Assembly (NCBI GenBank): GCA_021029595.1
Contig: JAJJOY010000004.1
Location: 1-64,000 of the forward strand
Direction: 5' to 3'
DNA: 64,000 nucleotides
Origin: Hominenteromicrobium mulieris
GTDB taxonomy: Bacteria > Bacillota > Clostridia > Oscillospirales > Acutalibacteraceae
Shown here: positions 8,138 to 16,536 of the stretch, in pieces
How positions within the stretch are numbered: position 1 is the first letter of the stretch
Layout: the number at the start of each line of letters is the position of its first letter
Program-made: the position numbers and the translations under genes
The notes under the pieces: generated by a model
Database searches by the model: none
Seen by the model: only the letters and a program-made list of their open reading frames with translations
Told to the model about the DNA's origin: nothing

Positions 8138-8319
8138 GATTTACCAACAGTCCTTATGAGGACTTTATGAAAGAAAAGAGCTACTTCAAGGGTGTTCCGC
8201 TCAGCCTGCCGCCCAAAGGCTCCCGCTGTGACGGCTGCTCCTACTGGCGCGGGATCGGTTGCGTGTTCTGCTACCGGGAACAGCTCAAGTCCAAGACAGG
8301 GGGCAAAAATGAGCCGTGA
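8134..8319 (+). CDS. Small Cys-rich ICE protein
   Basis: A 61-residue product whose ATG overlaps the DUF4366 stop (ATGA) and whose end overlaps the next gene. It carries CDGCSYWRGIGCVFC, five residues of which are candidate metal-binding cysteines arranged CxxC...CxxC, suggesting a zinc knuckle. I do not recognise a named family. The tight overlaps on both sides support it as a real operon member. Confidence 0.7.
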   Translation: MRFTNSPYEDFMKEKSYFKGVPLSLPPKGSRCDGCSYWRGIGCVFCYREQLKSKTGGKNEP

Positions 8320-8659
8320 GCTGACCCGGCAGGAAAAAACGGCGATCCGTAAGCTGGTGACAAAATGGTGCGCCAACTACGATAAAGATTATGGCTGCCT
8401 GCCGCTGGACTGTCCCTGCTATATGCTGGGCAAGTGCTGGACAGGCGCTTATTGCCGCTATTTCCGTTCGGCGGTGCTGCCCCTTGATCCCGTGCTGGAA
8501 AGGTCGCTGACCGTGGAGCGTATCACGGAAGCCCGGCCTTGCCCGGTGTGCGGCAGGGCTTTTCTTCCGGATGGGCGGCAGCGGTACTGCTCCCCGGTCT
8601 GCGCCGGGGCTGCCCTGCGGGAGCAGAAGCGGGCGTATATGCGCCGCAAACGGAGGTAG
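8309..8659 (+). CDS. Cysteine-rich VLP domain protein
   Basis: A 116-residue protein. The N-terminal half contains CANYDKDYGCLPLDCPCYMLGKCWTG, matching the Cys_rich_VLP family common in clostridial ICEs. The C-terminal part has CPVCGRAF...RYCSPVCAG, a second treble-clef-like zinc site, and ends with a basic tail RAYMRRKRR. Role unknown; two zinc sites plus a basic tail suggest nucleic-acid binding. The ATG at 8309 lies inside the previous gene. Confidence 0.85.
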   Translation: MSRELTRQEKTAIRKLVTKWCANYDKDYGCLPLDCPCYMLGKCWTGAYCRYFRSAVLPLDPVLERSLTVERITEARPCPVCGRAFLPDGRQRYCSPVCAGAALREQKRAYMRRKRR

Positions 8660-8673
8660 CGCGTGGAAAAATA

Positions 8674-8713
8674 GCCCCGGAAAACGCCTGCATTTACAAG
8701 GCTTTTCCGGGGC
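8674..8713 (+). terminator. Strong hairpin between transfer and mobilisation blocks
   Basis: Arms GCCCCGGAAAA (8674-8684) and TTTTCCGGGGC (8703-8713), extended by GCCT/AGGC, followed by a short T-tract. It could terminate or attenuate the transfer operon before the next gene cluster. Confidence 0.65.
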
Positions 8714-8788
8714 GCTTTTGGGGTGGGCGGTATGTTTTCCTGCCCGCCCCTGTTTTTGCAGAAATGCTTTCCACATCCAAGCGCCGAG

Positions 8789-8811
8789 CTTTGGGACATT
8801 TTGTCCCGAAG
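8789..8811. repeat. ICE palindrome copy 4
   Basis: CTTTGGGACA and TGTCCCGAAG arms around TTT, between the terminator hairpin and the ribosome-binding site of the next gene. Confidence 0.9.
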
Positions 8812-8832
8812 TCCCGGCTGAAAGGAGGACTT

Positions 8833-9789
8833 ATGCCTAAATATTATGAGATCAGCGAGGCGGCGGCAAAGCGGGCAAAGGACATGAACAGCTATTCCGA
8901 CTATGCCCCCGGCTCGGCCACGGCGGGCTACCGGGCGATGGTGGATGAAGCCTATGCGCTGGCAGAGAAGCAGAAGGCACAGGCCGATCCCATGTACCAC
9001 GATAAGATCGATGCCCTTGTTGACCGCTACGCCCGCAGGCTGGCGGAAAATCTCAATGAGCGCAACGCCATTGATGCCCGTGTGCCGTCCATTCTAATCA
9101 CCGGGGGCGGCAATTTCCCCGTGGCGAAAAAGGTCAAGCAGAACGCCGCCAGGGATCGCAACTACGGCGAGTACGCCGAAATTGAAAAGCTGCTGGACAA
9201 GATCCGCTCCACAGGCAGGGGCGGTATCAGCGCCGACGATGACCTTGCCGTGGAAAAGCTCACGAAAAAGCTGGAGGGAATGGAGTCCCAGCAGGCCATG
9301 ATGAAAGCGGTCAATGCCTATTTTCGCAAGCATAAGACGCTGGAGGGCTGTCCCGAGCTGACGGCGGAACAGGTAGAAAAGGTCAAGGCGTCCATGTCCC
9401 AAGACTGGCGCAAAGACCCCGTTCCGTTTCCGTCCTATCTGCTCACCAACAATAACGCCAACATCCGCCGTGTACGCCAGCGCATCGAGGAACTGAGCCA
9501 CAAGGCGGAGTTTGTGGGCTGGACATTTCCCGGTGGGGAGGCCAAGGTCAATGAGGCGGAGAACCGCTTGCAGCTCATTTTTGCGGATAAGCCGGACGCC
9601 GATACCCGGCAGGCGCTTAAAAGCGAAGGCTTCAAATGGGCGCCCAGCCAAGGGGCATGGCAGCGGCAGCTCAATCAGAACGCCATCCGTGCCGCCGCAA
9701 GGCTGGACTTCCTGCGCCCGGAGGATGGCAAAAGCCCCTATCAGCTCCAGCCCTTTGCAAAACGGGCGGAAAAGGATGTATCACGGTGA
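8833..9789 (+). CDS. Conserved ICE protein, function unknown
   Basis: A 318-residue soluble protein. The central segment RNAIDARVPSILITGGGNFPVAKKVKQN is a motif I recognise from uncharacterised phage and ICE proteins, and the C-terminal region (about 255-295, LIFADKPDADTRQALKSEGFKWAPSQGAWQRQL) resembles a small domain found at the end of several plasmid and phage proteins of unknown role. The start at 8833 follows AAAGGAGG. Position between the Cys-rich genes and the mobilisation genes suggests an early-transfer or DNA-handling role, but nothing here proves it. Confidence 0.75.
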   Translation: MPKYYEISEAAAKRAKDMNSYSDYAPGSATAGYRAMVDEAYALAEKQKAQADPMYHDKIDALVDRYARRLAENLNERNAIDARVPSILITGGGNFPVAKKVKQNAARDRNYGEYAEIEKLLDKIRSTGRGGISADDDLAVEKLTKKLEGMESQQAMMKAVNAYFRKHKTLEGCPELTAEQVEKVKASMSQDWRKDPVPFPSYLLTNNNANIRRVRQRIEELSHKAEFVGWTFPGGEAKVNEAENRLQLIFADKPDADTRQALKSEGFKWAPSQGAWQRQLNQNAIRAAARLDFLRPEDGKSPYQLQPFAKRAEKDVSR

Positions 9790-9798
9790 GGAGGGTAT

Positions 9799-10377
9799 AT
9801 GGACAAAAACCAAGGCTATGAGATCATCAAGGCCGTCATGCTGGAAAACGGCAGGGGCTTTGCGCTGGGGCATCATCCTACCGCTCCCTCGCCCTATGTC
9901 ACATGGGCTTGCTACGATGACAAGGACGGCCAGCGGCAGTATGAATGGGGGCATTACGGCAGCGACCGTGCCGCTTTGGAACAGGACTTTGCGGCGCGGG
10001 TGCAGGAGTACCAGCGCCTTTACAATGTCGGTGTCAGGCGGGTCGAGGCTCCCGGCCTTTACAAGTATTATTCTACCCAGCGTCCCGTGGACATCGGGAC
10101 ATTTCCCAAGCCGCCCCGCAACGCCCCAGATGAGATCGTCAACTACGATCAGCGTGTCCCGGTTGAAAACGGATCGTTTCTGGCGTGGGGGCATTTGACC
10201 TACACACGGCCATTGACCAAGCGACAGGCGTCTGACTATGAGCTACGGCCTGCGCCCGACAATCCCGACAGACCCCGTTCGATCCGGGAGCAGATGAAAA
10301 CCGCCGCAAAACAGGTCGAGGCTGACCGGGGGCAAGCCGCCCCAAAGAAAAATGCCCCTGACCGGGGCGACAGATAG
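9799..10377 (+). CDS. Conserved ICE protein, function unknown
   Basis: A 192-residue soluble protein starting MDKNQGYEIIKAVMLENGRGFALGHHP, with a conserved YKYYSTQRPVDIGTFPKP block and a C-terminal basic tail after PAPDNPDRP. Proteins with this arrangement occur in Tn1549-type ICEs next to the mobilisation genes, sometimes fused to YodL or DUF4316 domains; here the following small gene encodes the DUF4316-like part separately. The ribosome-binding site GGAGG precedes the start by 5-6 bases. A decayed palindrome half (GGGACA at 10096-10101) lies within it. Confidence 0.75.
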   Translation: MDKNQGYEIIKAVMLENGRGFALGHHPTAPSPYVTWACYDDKDGQRQYEWGHYGSDRAALEQDFAARVQEYQRLYNVGVRRVEAPGLYKYYSTQRPVDIGTFPKPPRNAPDEIVNYDQRVPVENGSFLAWGHLTYTRPLTKRQASDYELRPAPDNPDRPRSIREQMKTAAKQVEADRGQAAPKKNAPDRGDR

Positions 10378-10387
10378 GAGGACATTT

Positions 10388-10561
10388 ATGGAGCAGGAAC
10401 GCAATCCCAACAAGAACGCCGAGCTTGCGATGGAGCAGAACGGGAACATGATCGACGGCATCATCAACAATCTGCCTGTGCCGCCCCCGGCAGAAAAGCC
10501 GCTGGACAAGGTGCGGGAACACCCGCCCAAGCGCCGCAGCCGGGAGCGTGAGGAGCGTTGA
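10388..10561 (+). CDS. DUF4316-like small protein
   Basis: A 57-residue protein with NKNAELAMEQNGNMIDGIINN followed by a Pro- and Arg-rich tail. The MIDGIINN core is the recognisable feature of DUF4316 domains that usually end larger ICE proteins; here it stands alone. It has AGGAGG upstream, and its stop overlaps the TTG start of the MobC gene, indicating translational coupling to mobilisation. Confidence 0.7.
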   Translation: MEQERNPNKNAELAMEQNGNMIDGIINNLPVPPPAEKPLDKVREHPPKRRSREREER

Positions 10562-10902
10562 CAAAAAAGCGGCGGCGCTCTGTCCATCTTCATGTGATGG
10601 TGACGCCGGAGGAACAGGCATTGATCGCTGACCGCATGACCGAGGCCGGAATCTCCAACATGGGAGCTTATATGCGGAAAATGGCGCTCAACGGCTATGT
10701 CCTCCACGTTGACCTCTCGGACATCCGGGAGCTGGTGGCCTTGCAGCGGCGGTGTGCCAACAACCTAAACCAAGTGGCCGTCCATGCCAACACCTACGGC
10801 ATCTACCCCTCGGAGATCGCGGCGCTCCAAAAGGACTATGCCGACCTTTGGGAGCCGCTGTCCGAGCTGCTGAAAAAGCTGTCGGCTGTGGTGAGCCTAT
10901 GA
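10558..10902 (+). CDS. mobC: MobC-like relaxosome accessory protein
   Basis: A 114-residue protein. After a basic start (TKKRRRSVHLHVMVTPEEQALI) follows a ribbon-helix-helix-like region and the typical segment LVALQRRCANNLNQVAVHANTYGIYPSEIAALQKDY of MobC proteins, which bind oriT and help the relaxase nick. The TTG start overlaps the previous stop. The relaxase gene is 530 bases downstream, separated by a membrane protein gene and two palindromes. Confidence 0.88.
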   Translation: MTKKRRRSVHLHVMVTPEEQALIADRMTEAGISNMGAYMRKMALNGYVLHVDLSDIRELVALQRRCANNLNQVAVHANTYGIYPSEIAALQKDYADLWEPLSELLKKLSAVVSL

Positions 10903-10934
10903 TTTGTCGGGGAGCGGCCTTGTGCCGTTCCCCG

Positions 10935-10977
10935 GCTTTCACGACCTCGGGACAAAATGTCTCGAGGTCGTGAAAGC
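10935..10977. repeat. ICE palindrome copy 5, extended to a 20-bp hairpin
   Basis: Arms of 20 bases, GCTTTCACGACCTCGGGACA and its near-perfect reverse complement (one G/T mismatch), flank AAA. The core GGGACA-AAA-TGTCTC is the family palindrome; the extra 10 bases per arm are specific to this intergenic copy, which could act as a terminator after mobC. Confidence 0.92.
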
Positions 10978-11063
10978 TCGACATCCTTGTGCGCCTATTT
11001 TCCCAGAGGTATAATATGGGTAGAAGGACAAACCAACTTGATTTTTTGATGGAGGTAGCTGCT

Positions 11064-11351
11064 ATGATCGTTCTCAAAATCCTTGCCGCCCCCGTGATGG
11101 TGGCGCTGTCCCTGCTGGCCGCTATGGTCACATTCCTGTTCTGCGTGGCGTCCGCCGTATGTGAGCTGGGTTGCATCGCGCTGACGCTGCTCTCCCTGAT
11201 CCTATTCATCGGTGGGCAGACGGTGGGCGGGATCGTGTTCCTCGTCCTTGCGTTCCTCGTTTCTCCCTTTGGCGTTCCCGCTATCGCTGAGTGGCTGGTG
11301 GACAGACTGCACTCTGCCAAGTTTGCCCTGCGGGATTTCATCACCGGCTGA
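11064..11351 (+). CDS. CD1845-like small membrane protein
   Basis: A 95-residue protein with three to four hydrophobic helices covering residues 3-75 (MIVLKILAAPVMVALSLL at the start) and a short C-terminal cytoplasmic tail. Small proteins of this type sit just before the relaxase in Tn1549-like ICEs; function unknown. The ATG at 11064 has GGAGG 8 bases upstream. An upstream promoter-like TATAAT lies near 11010. A palindrome copy begins 3 bases after its stop. Confidence 0.75.
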   Translation: MIVLKILAAPVMVALSLLAAMVTFLFCVASAVCELGCIALTLLSLILFIGGQTVGGIVFLVLAFLVSPFGVPAIAEWLVDRLHSAKFALRDFITG

Positions 11352-11353
11352 TA

Positions 11354-11376
11354 CTTCGGGACAAAATGTCCCAAAG
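11354..11376. repeat. ICE palindrome copy 6
   Basis: CTTCGGGACA and TGTCCCAAAG around AAA, immediately after the stop of the small membrane protein gene. Confidence 0.9.
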
Positions 11377-11434
11377 CAGGAACAACGGTGGCTGACCACA
11401 GCCGCCGTTTGTCATATCAAAAGGAGGACTGCCT

Positions 11435-12859
11435 ATGGCCACAACCTATTTCAAGAAGCACAAAATCAGCAAGGGCGAAACCATCGCACAGTCCTTGAAA
11501 GAACGGTTTGACTATGGTAAAAACCCGGACAAGACCGAGGGCGGCGAGCTGATTTCTTCTTATGCTTGCGACCACATGACCGCCGATGCGGAGTTCCTGC
11601 TCGCCAAGGCCAAGTACAAGGCCACCACGGGCCGGGAGCAGCGGTGGGACGCGGATGTGCTGTGCTATCAGATCCGCCAGTCATTCATGCCCGGGGAGAT
11701 CACGCCGGAGGAGGCAAACCGCATCGGCTATGAAACGGCCATGCGCTGGACAAAGGGCAAGTATGCCTTTTTTGTTGCTACCCACACGGACAAGGCACAC
11801 ATCCATAATCACATTTATTACAATTCGACCTCGCTGGACTGCACCCGGAAATTCCGGGACTTCATCGGCTCTGGCCGTGCGGTGCGGCGGCTCTCTGACC
11901 GCATTTGTCTTGAAAATGATCTGTCCGTCATCACCAACCCCAAACTGCACAGCAGGGGACGATTTCTCCATTACGGGGCATGGCTGGGGACGGAGCGGCA
12001 GCCCCCATACAAGGAGCAGCTACGGCTTGCCATCAATGAAGCTCTTGCCAAACGCCCCGCCGATTTTGATGCTTTCCTCCGGCTCATGGAGGCGTCCGGC
12101 TTCACGGTCAAGCATGGGCGCGGCGGCGCAATTTCTTTTCTTGTTCCGGGGCAGGAGCGGGCGACCCGGCTGCGGGCATCTACCCTCGGGGACGGCTACG
12201 ATCCCGAGGACATCAAGGCGGTTATCGCCGGGGAGCGTCCGCTCCCGGATCAGTCTGTCCCTGCGCCTGTTGTCCTTCGCCGTGTCAATCTGATCGTGGA
12301 TATAGAGGAACGGCTGCGCTCTGGTAAGGGTGCTGCCTATGCACGGTGGGCGAAGGTTTACAATCTCAAGCAGATGGCGGCGGCACTTCAATTCATGCAG
12401 GAGCAGAACATCACCGAGTATGACCAGCTCTTCGCCAAGGCCGAGAACGCCGTTTCCCATTTTCATACGCTGACGGAACAGCTTCGGCAGACCGAGGCCG
12501 ACCTTTCCCATACCTCCGAGCTGATGGGAGCCGTGGTGCGGTACGCCAAGACCCGCCCCATCTTTGACGGGTACAAGGCCGCAAAGTACAGCCGAAAATA
12601 TCTTGCCGAGCATGAGGCGGAGCTGGCGGACTACCGGGCAGCCAAGGCTACAATGGGAGAGTTGCTGGGCGGTGAGAAGCTGCCCAAAATGGCAGAGCTA
12701 AAAGAAAAACGCCGCCAACTGGCGGCGCGGAAAAAGGCACTCTACGCTGACTACCGAACGGCGCAGGAGCAAATGCGGCAGGCCGTGGCAGTCAAGGCCA
12801 ATATCGACCATCTGCTGGGTGTCACGGACGGCCAGCACAAAAAGGAACAGGAGCGATAG
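11435..12859 (+). CDS. Relaxase (MobA/VirD2 type, MOBP-like)
   Basis: A 474-residue relaxase that would nick oriT and lead the DNA strand into the recipient. The N-terminal domain contains the three-histidine metal motif: H117-T-D, then H122, H124 and H126 in ATHTDKAHIHNHIYYNS. The C-terminal half (300-470) is helical and coiled-coil-rich. The start ATG has AAAGGAGG upstream. It is the ICE's own relaxase; the coupling protein (VirD4) is not in the window and presumably lies to the left of the nested element. Confidence 0.93.
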   Translation: MATTYFKKHKISKGETIAQSLKERFDYGKNPDKTEGGELISSYACDHMTADAEFLLAKAKYKATTGREQRWDADVLCYQIRQSFMPGEITPEEANRIGYETAMRWTKGKYAFFVATHTDKAHIHNHIYYNSTSLDCTRKFRDFIGSGRAVRRLSDRICLENDLSVITNPKLHSRGRFLHYGAWLGTERQPPYKEQLRLAINEALAKRPADFDAFLRLMEASGFTVKHGRGGAISFLVPGQERATRLRASTLGDGYDPEDIKAVIAGERPLPDQSVPAPVVLRRVNLIVDIEERLRSGKGAAYARWAKVYNLKQMAAALQFMQEQNITEYDQLFAKAENAVSHFHTLTEQLRQTEADLSHTSELMGAVVRYAKTRPIFDGYKAAKYSRKYLAEHEAELADYRAAKATMGELLGGEKLPKMAELKEKRRQLAARKKALYADYRTAQEQMRQAVAVKANIDHLLGVTDGQHKKEQER

Positions 12860-12882
12860 CGAACGGTGACGCAGGCAAATTA

Positions 12883-12905
12883 CTTTGGGACAAAATGTCC
12901 CAAAG
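12883..12905. repeat. ICE palindrome copy 7
   Basis: Perfect arms CTTTGGGACA and TGTCCCAAAG around AAA, 24 bases after the relaxase stop. Confidence 0.92.
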
Positions 12906-12963
12906 CCGGGTTTGGGGAGGCTCCCCAACAAGCATTTTTGCAGCCCGCCGGGATGCAAAAATA

Positions 12964-13016
12964 GCAAGTGTGGCTACACTTGCCCTGCTTGCCGTTAGTG
13001 CGTACCCCGGAAACCC
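12964..13016. other. Candidate oriT of the ICE
   Basis: A perfect inverted repeat GCAAGTGT-GGCT-ACACTTGC (12964-12983) followed by CCTGCTTGCCGTTAGTGCG in a non-coding gap just downstream of the relaxase. An inverted repeat beside a short GC-rich single-copy tract next to a relaxase gene fits an oriT, but the nick site cannot be assigned from sequence alone. Confidence 0.35.
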
Positions 13017-13044
13017 CATGAAAAAACGGAGGCAGCGCCGTTTC

Positions 13045-13416
13045 TTACGCTCCCTCCGTTTCTCTGGCTTTTTGTATTCCCTCTGCGGTGGCTTCCATGA
13101 TCGTCAATTCATTCTCGTCCATTGTGTTTAGCATCCTGTCAATGTGCTGGCGGCAATCACTTTCTTCATTCTGTTTGTCAGGATAGAAGAATTGATCAAC
13201 GGAAATATCCAGCAAAGTGACGATTTTATAAAAGGTATTCAAGCTCGGATGCTGACCACGATTTTCAAAATACATAATGGAACGAGGTGTACGATCAACG
13301 AGCTGCGCGAGGTATTCCTGCGTCCAGCCTTTGGCTTCTCTTTTGCGCTTGATCTCCCGGCCTAATGCGTGGAAGTCGAGCCGTCTTTCATCTTGGTACA
13401 TTCTCATATCACCCAT
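13045..13416 (-). CDS. XRE-family transcriptional regulator
   Basis: A ~123-residue protein with an N-terminal helix-turn-helix (LGREIKRKREAKGWTQEYLAQLVDRTPRSIMYFENRGQHPSLNTFYKIVTLL) and a short C-terminal helical tail. It is transcribed opposite to its neighbours and sits where ICE repressors usually lie, between the mobilisation genes and the accessory/recombination genes; it probably controls excision or transfer. Start uncertain among ATG codons at 13416, 13407 and 13401, none with a strong ribosome-binding site. Confidence 0.88.
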   Translation of the reverse strand: MGDMRMYQDERRLDFHALGREIKRKREAKGWTQEYLAQLVDRTPRSIMYFENRGQHPSLNTFYKIVTLLDISVDQFFYPDKQNEESDCRQHIDRMLNTMDENELTIMEATAEGIQKARETEGA

Positions 13417-13613
13417 ATATTATTCTACATTTCGGGTTTGGTTATGAGAACGAAACACGATTTTATGTTTTGGTAGTATTTTATTTTATCAGCGTTTTCA
13501 GTAACGGCATTGATAGATTGAAAGAATGGCAGTAAAATAAATGCGGATACAATTTCAGACTCCATAATAGATACATATTTCTCTGCTATACTTGAAAAAT
13601 TGGAGGTGGGACA

Positions 13614-14279
13614 ATGCAGAAGATTTTAATTGTCGAAGATGATATTGACATTCAGGATATATTGAAAAATCATCTGATTGATGCGAGATATGAAGTTGCT
13701 GTTGCTTCTGACGGCGTGGCGGGGATTGCAATGTTTGATGATACAATCGACCTTGTGCTGTTAGATATTATGCTCCCTAAAATCGACGGCTATGGTGTAT
13801 GTGAGGTCATTCGCAAAAGGTCACAAGTCCCTATTATTATGCTTACTGCGCTTTCGGATGAAGAAAACCAGTTGCGGGGTTTTGAACAGCAGATTGATGA
13901 TTACATTCCAAAGCCCTTTTCGCCCAAAATCCTGCTGTGCAAGATTGCGGCTATTCTTCGCCGTAGGACTGCGGAAAATCAAAATCAATCCCTGCTTACT
14001 TATAAAGAGCTGAGTATGGACGTTGACGGATTCCATGTATATCAAGGCGGAAACGAGGTTGTTTTAACCAGCAAAGAGTTTGCGCTTCTTAGGCTTATGA
14101 TTGAAAATCAAGGAAAGGTTTTTACTCGGCAAATGCTACTGGACCAATTGTGGGCGGAGGATTTGGAGGTCGAGGATCGAATCGTTGACAGTCATATAAA
14201 GAACATTCGTAAAAAGTTAAATGCTGACTATATAAAAACAATCAGAGGGGTGGGATACAGAATTGACAAAGTACATTAA
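13614..14279 (+). CDS. OmpR/PhoB-family response regulator
   Basis: A 221-residue protein with a receiver domain (acidic E8/D9/D10, phospho-acceptor D51 in LVLLDIMLP, K100 in YIPKPFSP) and a C-terminal winged helix (about 125-220, ending TIRGVGYRID). It is followed by an overlapping histidine kinase gene, so the two form a classical two-component system. AT-richer base use than the transfer genes suggests a separately acquired accessory cassette. Targets are unknown; the adjacent secreted-protein gene is the obvious candidate. Confidence 0.95.
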   Translation: MQKILIVEDDIDIQDILKNHLIDARYEVAVASDGVAGIAMFDDTIDLVLLDIMLPKIDGYGVCEVIRKRSQVPIIMLTALSDEENQLRGFEQQIDDYIPKPFSPKILLCKIAAILRRRTAENQNQSLLTYKELSMDVDGFHVYQGGNEVVLTSKEFALLRLMIENQGKVFTRQMLLDQLWAEDLEVEDRIVDSHIKNIRKKLNADYIKTIRGVGYRIDKVH

Positions 14280-15723
14280 GCAACGGTTATCCGTCAAGAT
14301 TTTTATAATTACATTTCTTCTACTGGGTACAGCTTGTGGTGGAACATATTTTTTCATTTCAAAACTGTTACCTACGACATACTCCAATTTGATAAATGCG
14401 ACTACGGAGAAAGCCGCCATGCACCTTGCCGAGCAAATGGCGGATTTTAATAATATAGACGATTGTGAAAATGAATTGGCTGATTTTTCAGCGAAAACAA
14501 ATGCCGCTTTTTGGATTGAGGACAGCAACGGCAATATTATCTATCCGAATGAAGTGGCTACGGAAATTTCTACTGTTTCAGCAGATCAAGCAGTTACATT
14601 TGATGAAGATGAATCGTTCATAGATATGCAGCTGTCCGGGGCAACTACAACGAACTTTTACCCAATTACTCTAAAAAACGGGGCTGCTTATACGCTGGTA
14701 GTTCAAACGGATTTGTTTGTCGTACAGCAGGCAACAAAAGTATTGCTGTCCATATTTCCGTATGTTATCCTAATGGTCTTTCTGCTTTCTCTCCTTTGTG
14801 CAGGGCTCTATACACGGTACATCACTCGACCTATTGTGCGACTGAGCAAGATTTCAAAGCAAATGGCGGAACTGGATTTTTCTGGTCAATGTACTGCTGC
14901 GCGGGAAGATGAATTGGGGTGCTTGGCACAAAATCTAAATTCGTTGTCGGCCTCGCTCTCTACTGCGCTGAATGATCTTCAAACTGCAAACCAGCAGCTC
15001 AAGACAGATATGGAAAAGGAACAAGCATTAGAGCAACAGCGGGTAGAATTTTTCTCGGCAGCCTCCCACGAACTGAAAACACCGCTGACTATTTTGAAAG
15101 GTCACTTGTCGGGGATGCTGAACGGGATCAGCGGCTATGAAAACCACACAGAGTACATGGAGCGTTCCCTTGCAGTTGTTGACAGGATGGAAAATCTGAT
15201 AAAAGAATTGTTGTATGTTTCTAAAACGGAGGGAACTCAGAAATCCGCATATAAAGTCGTTGACTTTGCGGAAGTATTCCGGGTACAGCTTGCCACGGTT
15301 TCAGATTTATCGGAAGAAAAGAAACAGCACCTTGAGGTCAATATTCCTGACCGACTTTACTGTGAAGTGGAACAAGTGCAGATGGAACGGGCAATTCAGA
15401 ACATATTGGTAAACGCAATTCGGTATTCTCCAAGTAACGAATCAATCCATATAACTTTGTCTGAAATACACGGTACGATTCGTGGTGAAATTGAAAATAC
15501 AGGTGTCCATGTGCCTGATGATGCCCTCCCGCATTTGTTTGAAGCTTTCTACCGGGCGGACGCATCCCGTAACCGTAATACAGGCGGAACTGGATTAGGG
15601 CTTTATATTGTTCGCAAAATCATGGAAATGCACCATGCAAAGTACAGCATCACTAACACAAGCAACGGCGTAATGTTTTGGTTTGAACTGCCTTGCAAGC
15701 AGCCAATAGATAACTCCATCTAA
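14263..15723 (+). CDS. Membrane sensor histidine kinase
   Basis: A 486-residue kinase: a first membrane helix (residues 12-35), an extracytoplasmic sensor region (36-160), a second helix (about 165-185), a HAMP linker, the dimerisation/phospho-acceptor motif ASHELKTPLT with His269, and an ATPase domain with the N box (NILVNAIRYSP) and G box (GGTGLGLYIV). The TTG start lies inside the response regulator gene, with GGGGTGGGA upstream, giving translational coupling. A VanS-like organisation is clear, but no resistance genes are beside it. Confidence 0.93.
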   Translation: MTKYIKQRLSVKIFIITFLLLGTACGGTYFFISKLLPTTYSNLINATTEKAAMHLAEQMADFNNIDDCENELADFSAKTNAAFWIEDSNGNIIYPNEVATEISTVSADQAVTFDEDESFIDMQLSGATTTNFYPITLKNGAAYTLVVQTDLFVVQQATKVLLSIFPYVILMVFLLSLLCAGLYTRYITRPIVRLSKISKQMAELDFSGQCTAAREDELGCLAQNLNSLSASLSTALNDLQTANQQLKTDMEKEQALEQQRVEFFSAASHELKTPLTILKGHLSGMLNGISGYENHTEYMERSLAVVDRMENLIKELLYVSKTEGTQKSAYKVVDFAEVFRVQLATVSDLSEEKKQHLEVNIPDRLYCEVEQVQMERAIQNILVNAIRYSPSNESIHITLSEIHGTIRGEIENTGVHVPDDALPHLFEAFYRADASRNRNTGGTGLGLYIVRKIMEMHHAKYSITNTSNGVMFWFELPCKQPIDNSI

Positions 15724-15766
15724 AATCCATAATCTATGCAAACTATATCCAAGTTGTTTTGCTATA

Positions 15767-15801
15767 TTTTAGCTGTCCTTAAGGGGCAGCTAAAATTTTT
15801 A
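15767..15801 (+). terminator. Terminator/leader hairpin before the secreted-protein gene
   Basis: TTTTAGCTG and CAGCTAAAA arms with inner T-C-C/G-G pairs, followed by TTTTT. It ends the two-component transcript and, being only 19 bases before the next start, may also attenuate the following gene. Confidence 0.75.
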
Positions 15802-15819
15802 TAAAGCGAGGTCTTATCT

Positions 15820-16461
15820 ATGAAGAACAAAAAAATATTAGCAGTGGGCTTGTGCGGAGCAATCTGTTTGAGCCTTGCCGGTTTTACTTATGCAAATGCA
15901 CTGGCTTCAGACGCACCAAAGAATTTGGCATCTGAAACTGAAAACACATCCGGCGTCGATATTCTCTATCATGATACGGATGGTGGACAAATCAGCGTTG
16001 ACGGTAAAAATTGGGTTGCCGAGGCAGATTATGAGAAGAACAATGCGGCACCGGATGTGCAGTGGTGGACAGCCGAAGAGTACGAGGCTTGGATGAACGA
16101 ACAGAAAAATGAAATGGAAGCGTTGATTGGAACTGGAGATGGTTGGTATGATGGGCAAGGCGTATTCCATGAATTTACGCAGGAAAGCGTAGATGCTATG
16201 ATGGACAGCTATAAGGAAACTCTGGAAAGTATCAAAAAGGGAGTATTGTATTCCAAAGACGACGGTGACGGCGATACCTACTCCATGATTCCACCTACTG
16301 AAGATGTAGTTTCCTCTTATAGTGTTGATGTAACAAAAGATAATGGAAAAACAGTACACATTGGGGATTATTCCACAGTTGAGGAATTAGATAAAGCCAT
16401 TTCTGATGCAGTTAAAAATGGTCAACTCACACAAGAAGAAGCGGACTCCGTTCAGAAATAA
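15820..16461 (+). CDS. Secreted protein linked to the two-component system
   Basis: A 213-residue protein with a signal peptide (residues 1-29, KKILAVGLCGAICLSLAGFTYANALA) and an acidic extracellular domain (DGKNWVAEADYEKNNAAPDVQWWTAEEYEAWMNEQKNEMEAL). It has no membrane anchor apart from the signal region and no catalytic motif I recognise. Its place directly after the kinase, separated by an attenuator-like hairpin, suggests it is the regulated output or an input modulator of that system. It may be a secreted or surface-trapped protein responding to envelope stress; this is inference. Confidence 0.82.
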   Translation: MKNKKILAVGLCGAICLSLAGFTYANALASDAPKNLASETENTSGVDILYHDTDGGQISVDGKNWVAEADYEKNNAAPDVQWWTAEEYEAWMNEQKNEMEALIGTGDGWYDGQGVFHEFTQESVDAMMDSYKETLESIKKGVLYSKDDGDGDTYSMIPPTEDVVSSYSVDVTKDNGKTVHIGDYSTVEELDKAISDAVKNGQLTQEEADSVQK

Positions 16462-16481
16462 TGACTAAGCCATTCTGCCGG

Positions 16482-16509
16482 ACGACGGCAAAAGAAAAAA
16501 AGCCGTCGT
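16482..16509. other. Hairpin in non-coding region
   Basis: Arms ACGACGGC (16482-16489) and GCCGTCGT (16502-16509) around an A-rich loop. There is no T-run, so it is not a standard terminator. Confidence 0.55.
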
Positions 16510-16536
16510 AATGCAGACAAATTGACACGCCCATTT

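Noticed and set aside
10096..10110. Possible additional palindrome copy (GGGACATTTCCC)
   Set aside because: The right arm lacks TGT and the palindrome is broken, so it is at best a decayed copy and not counted.
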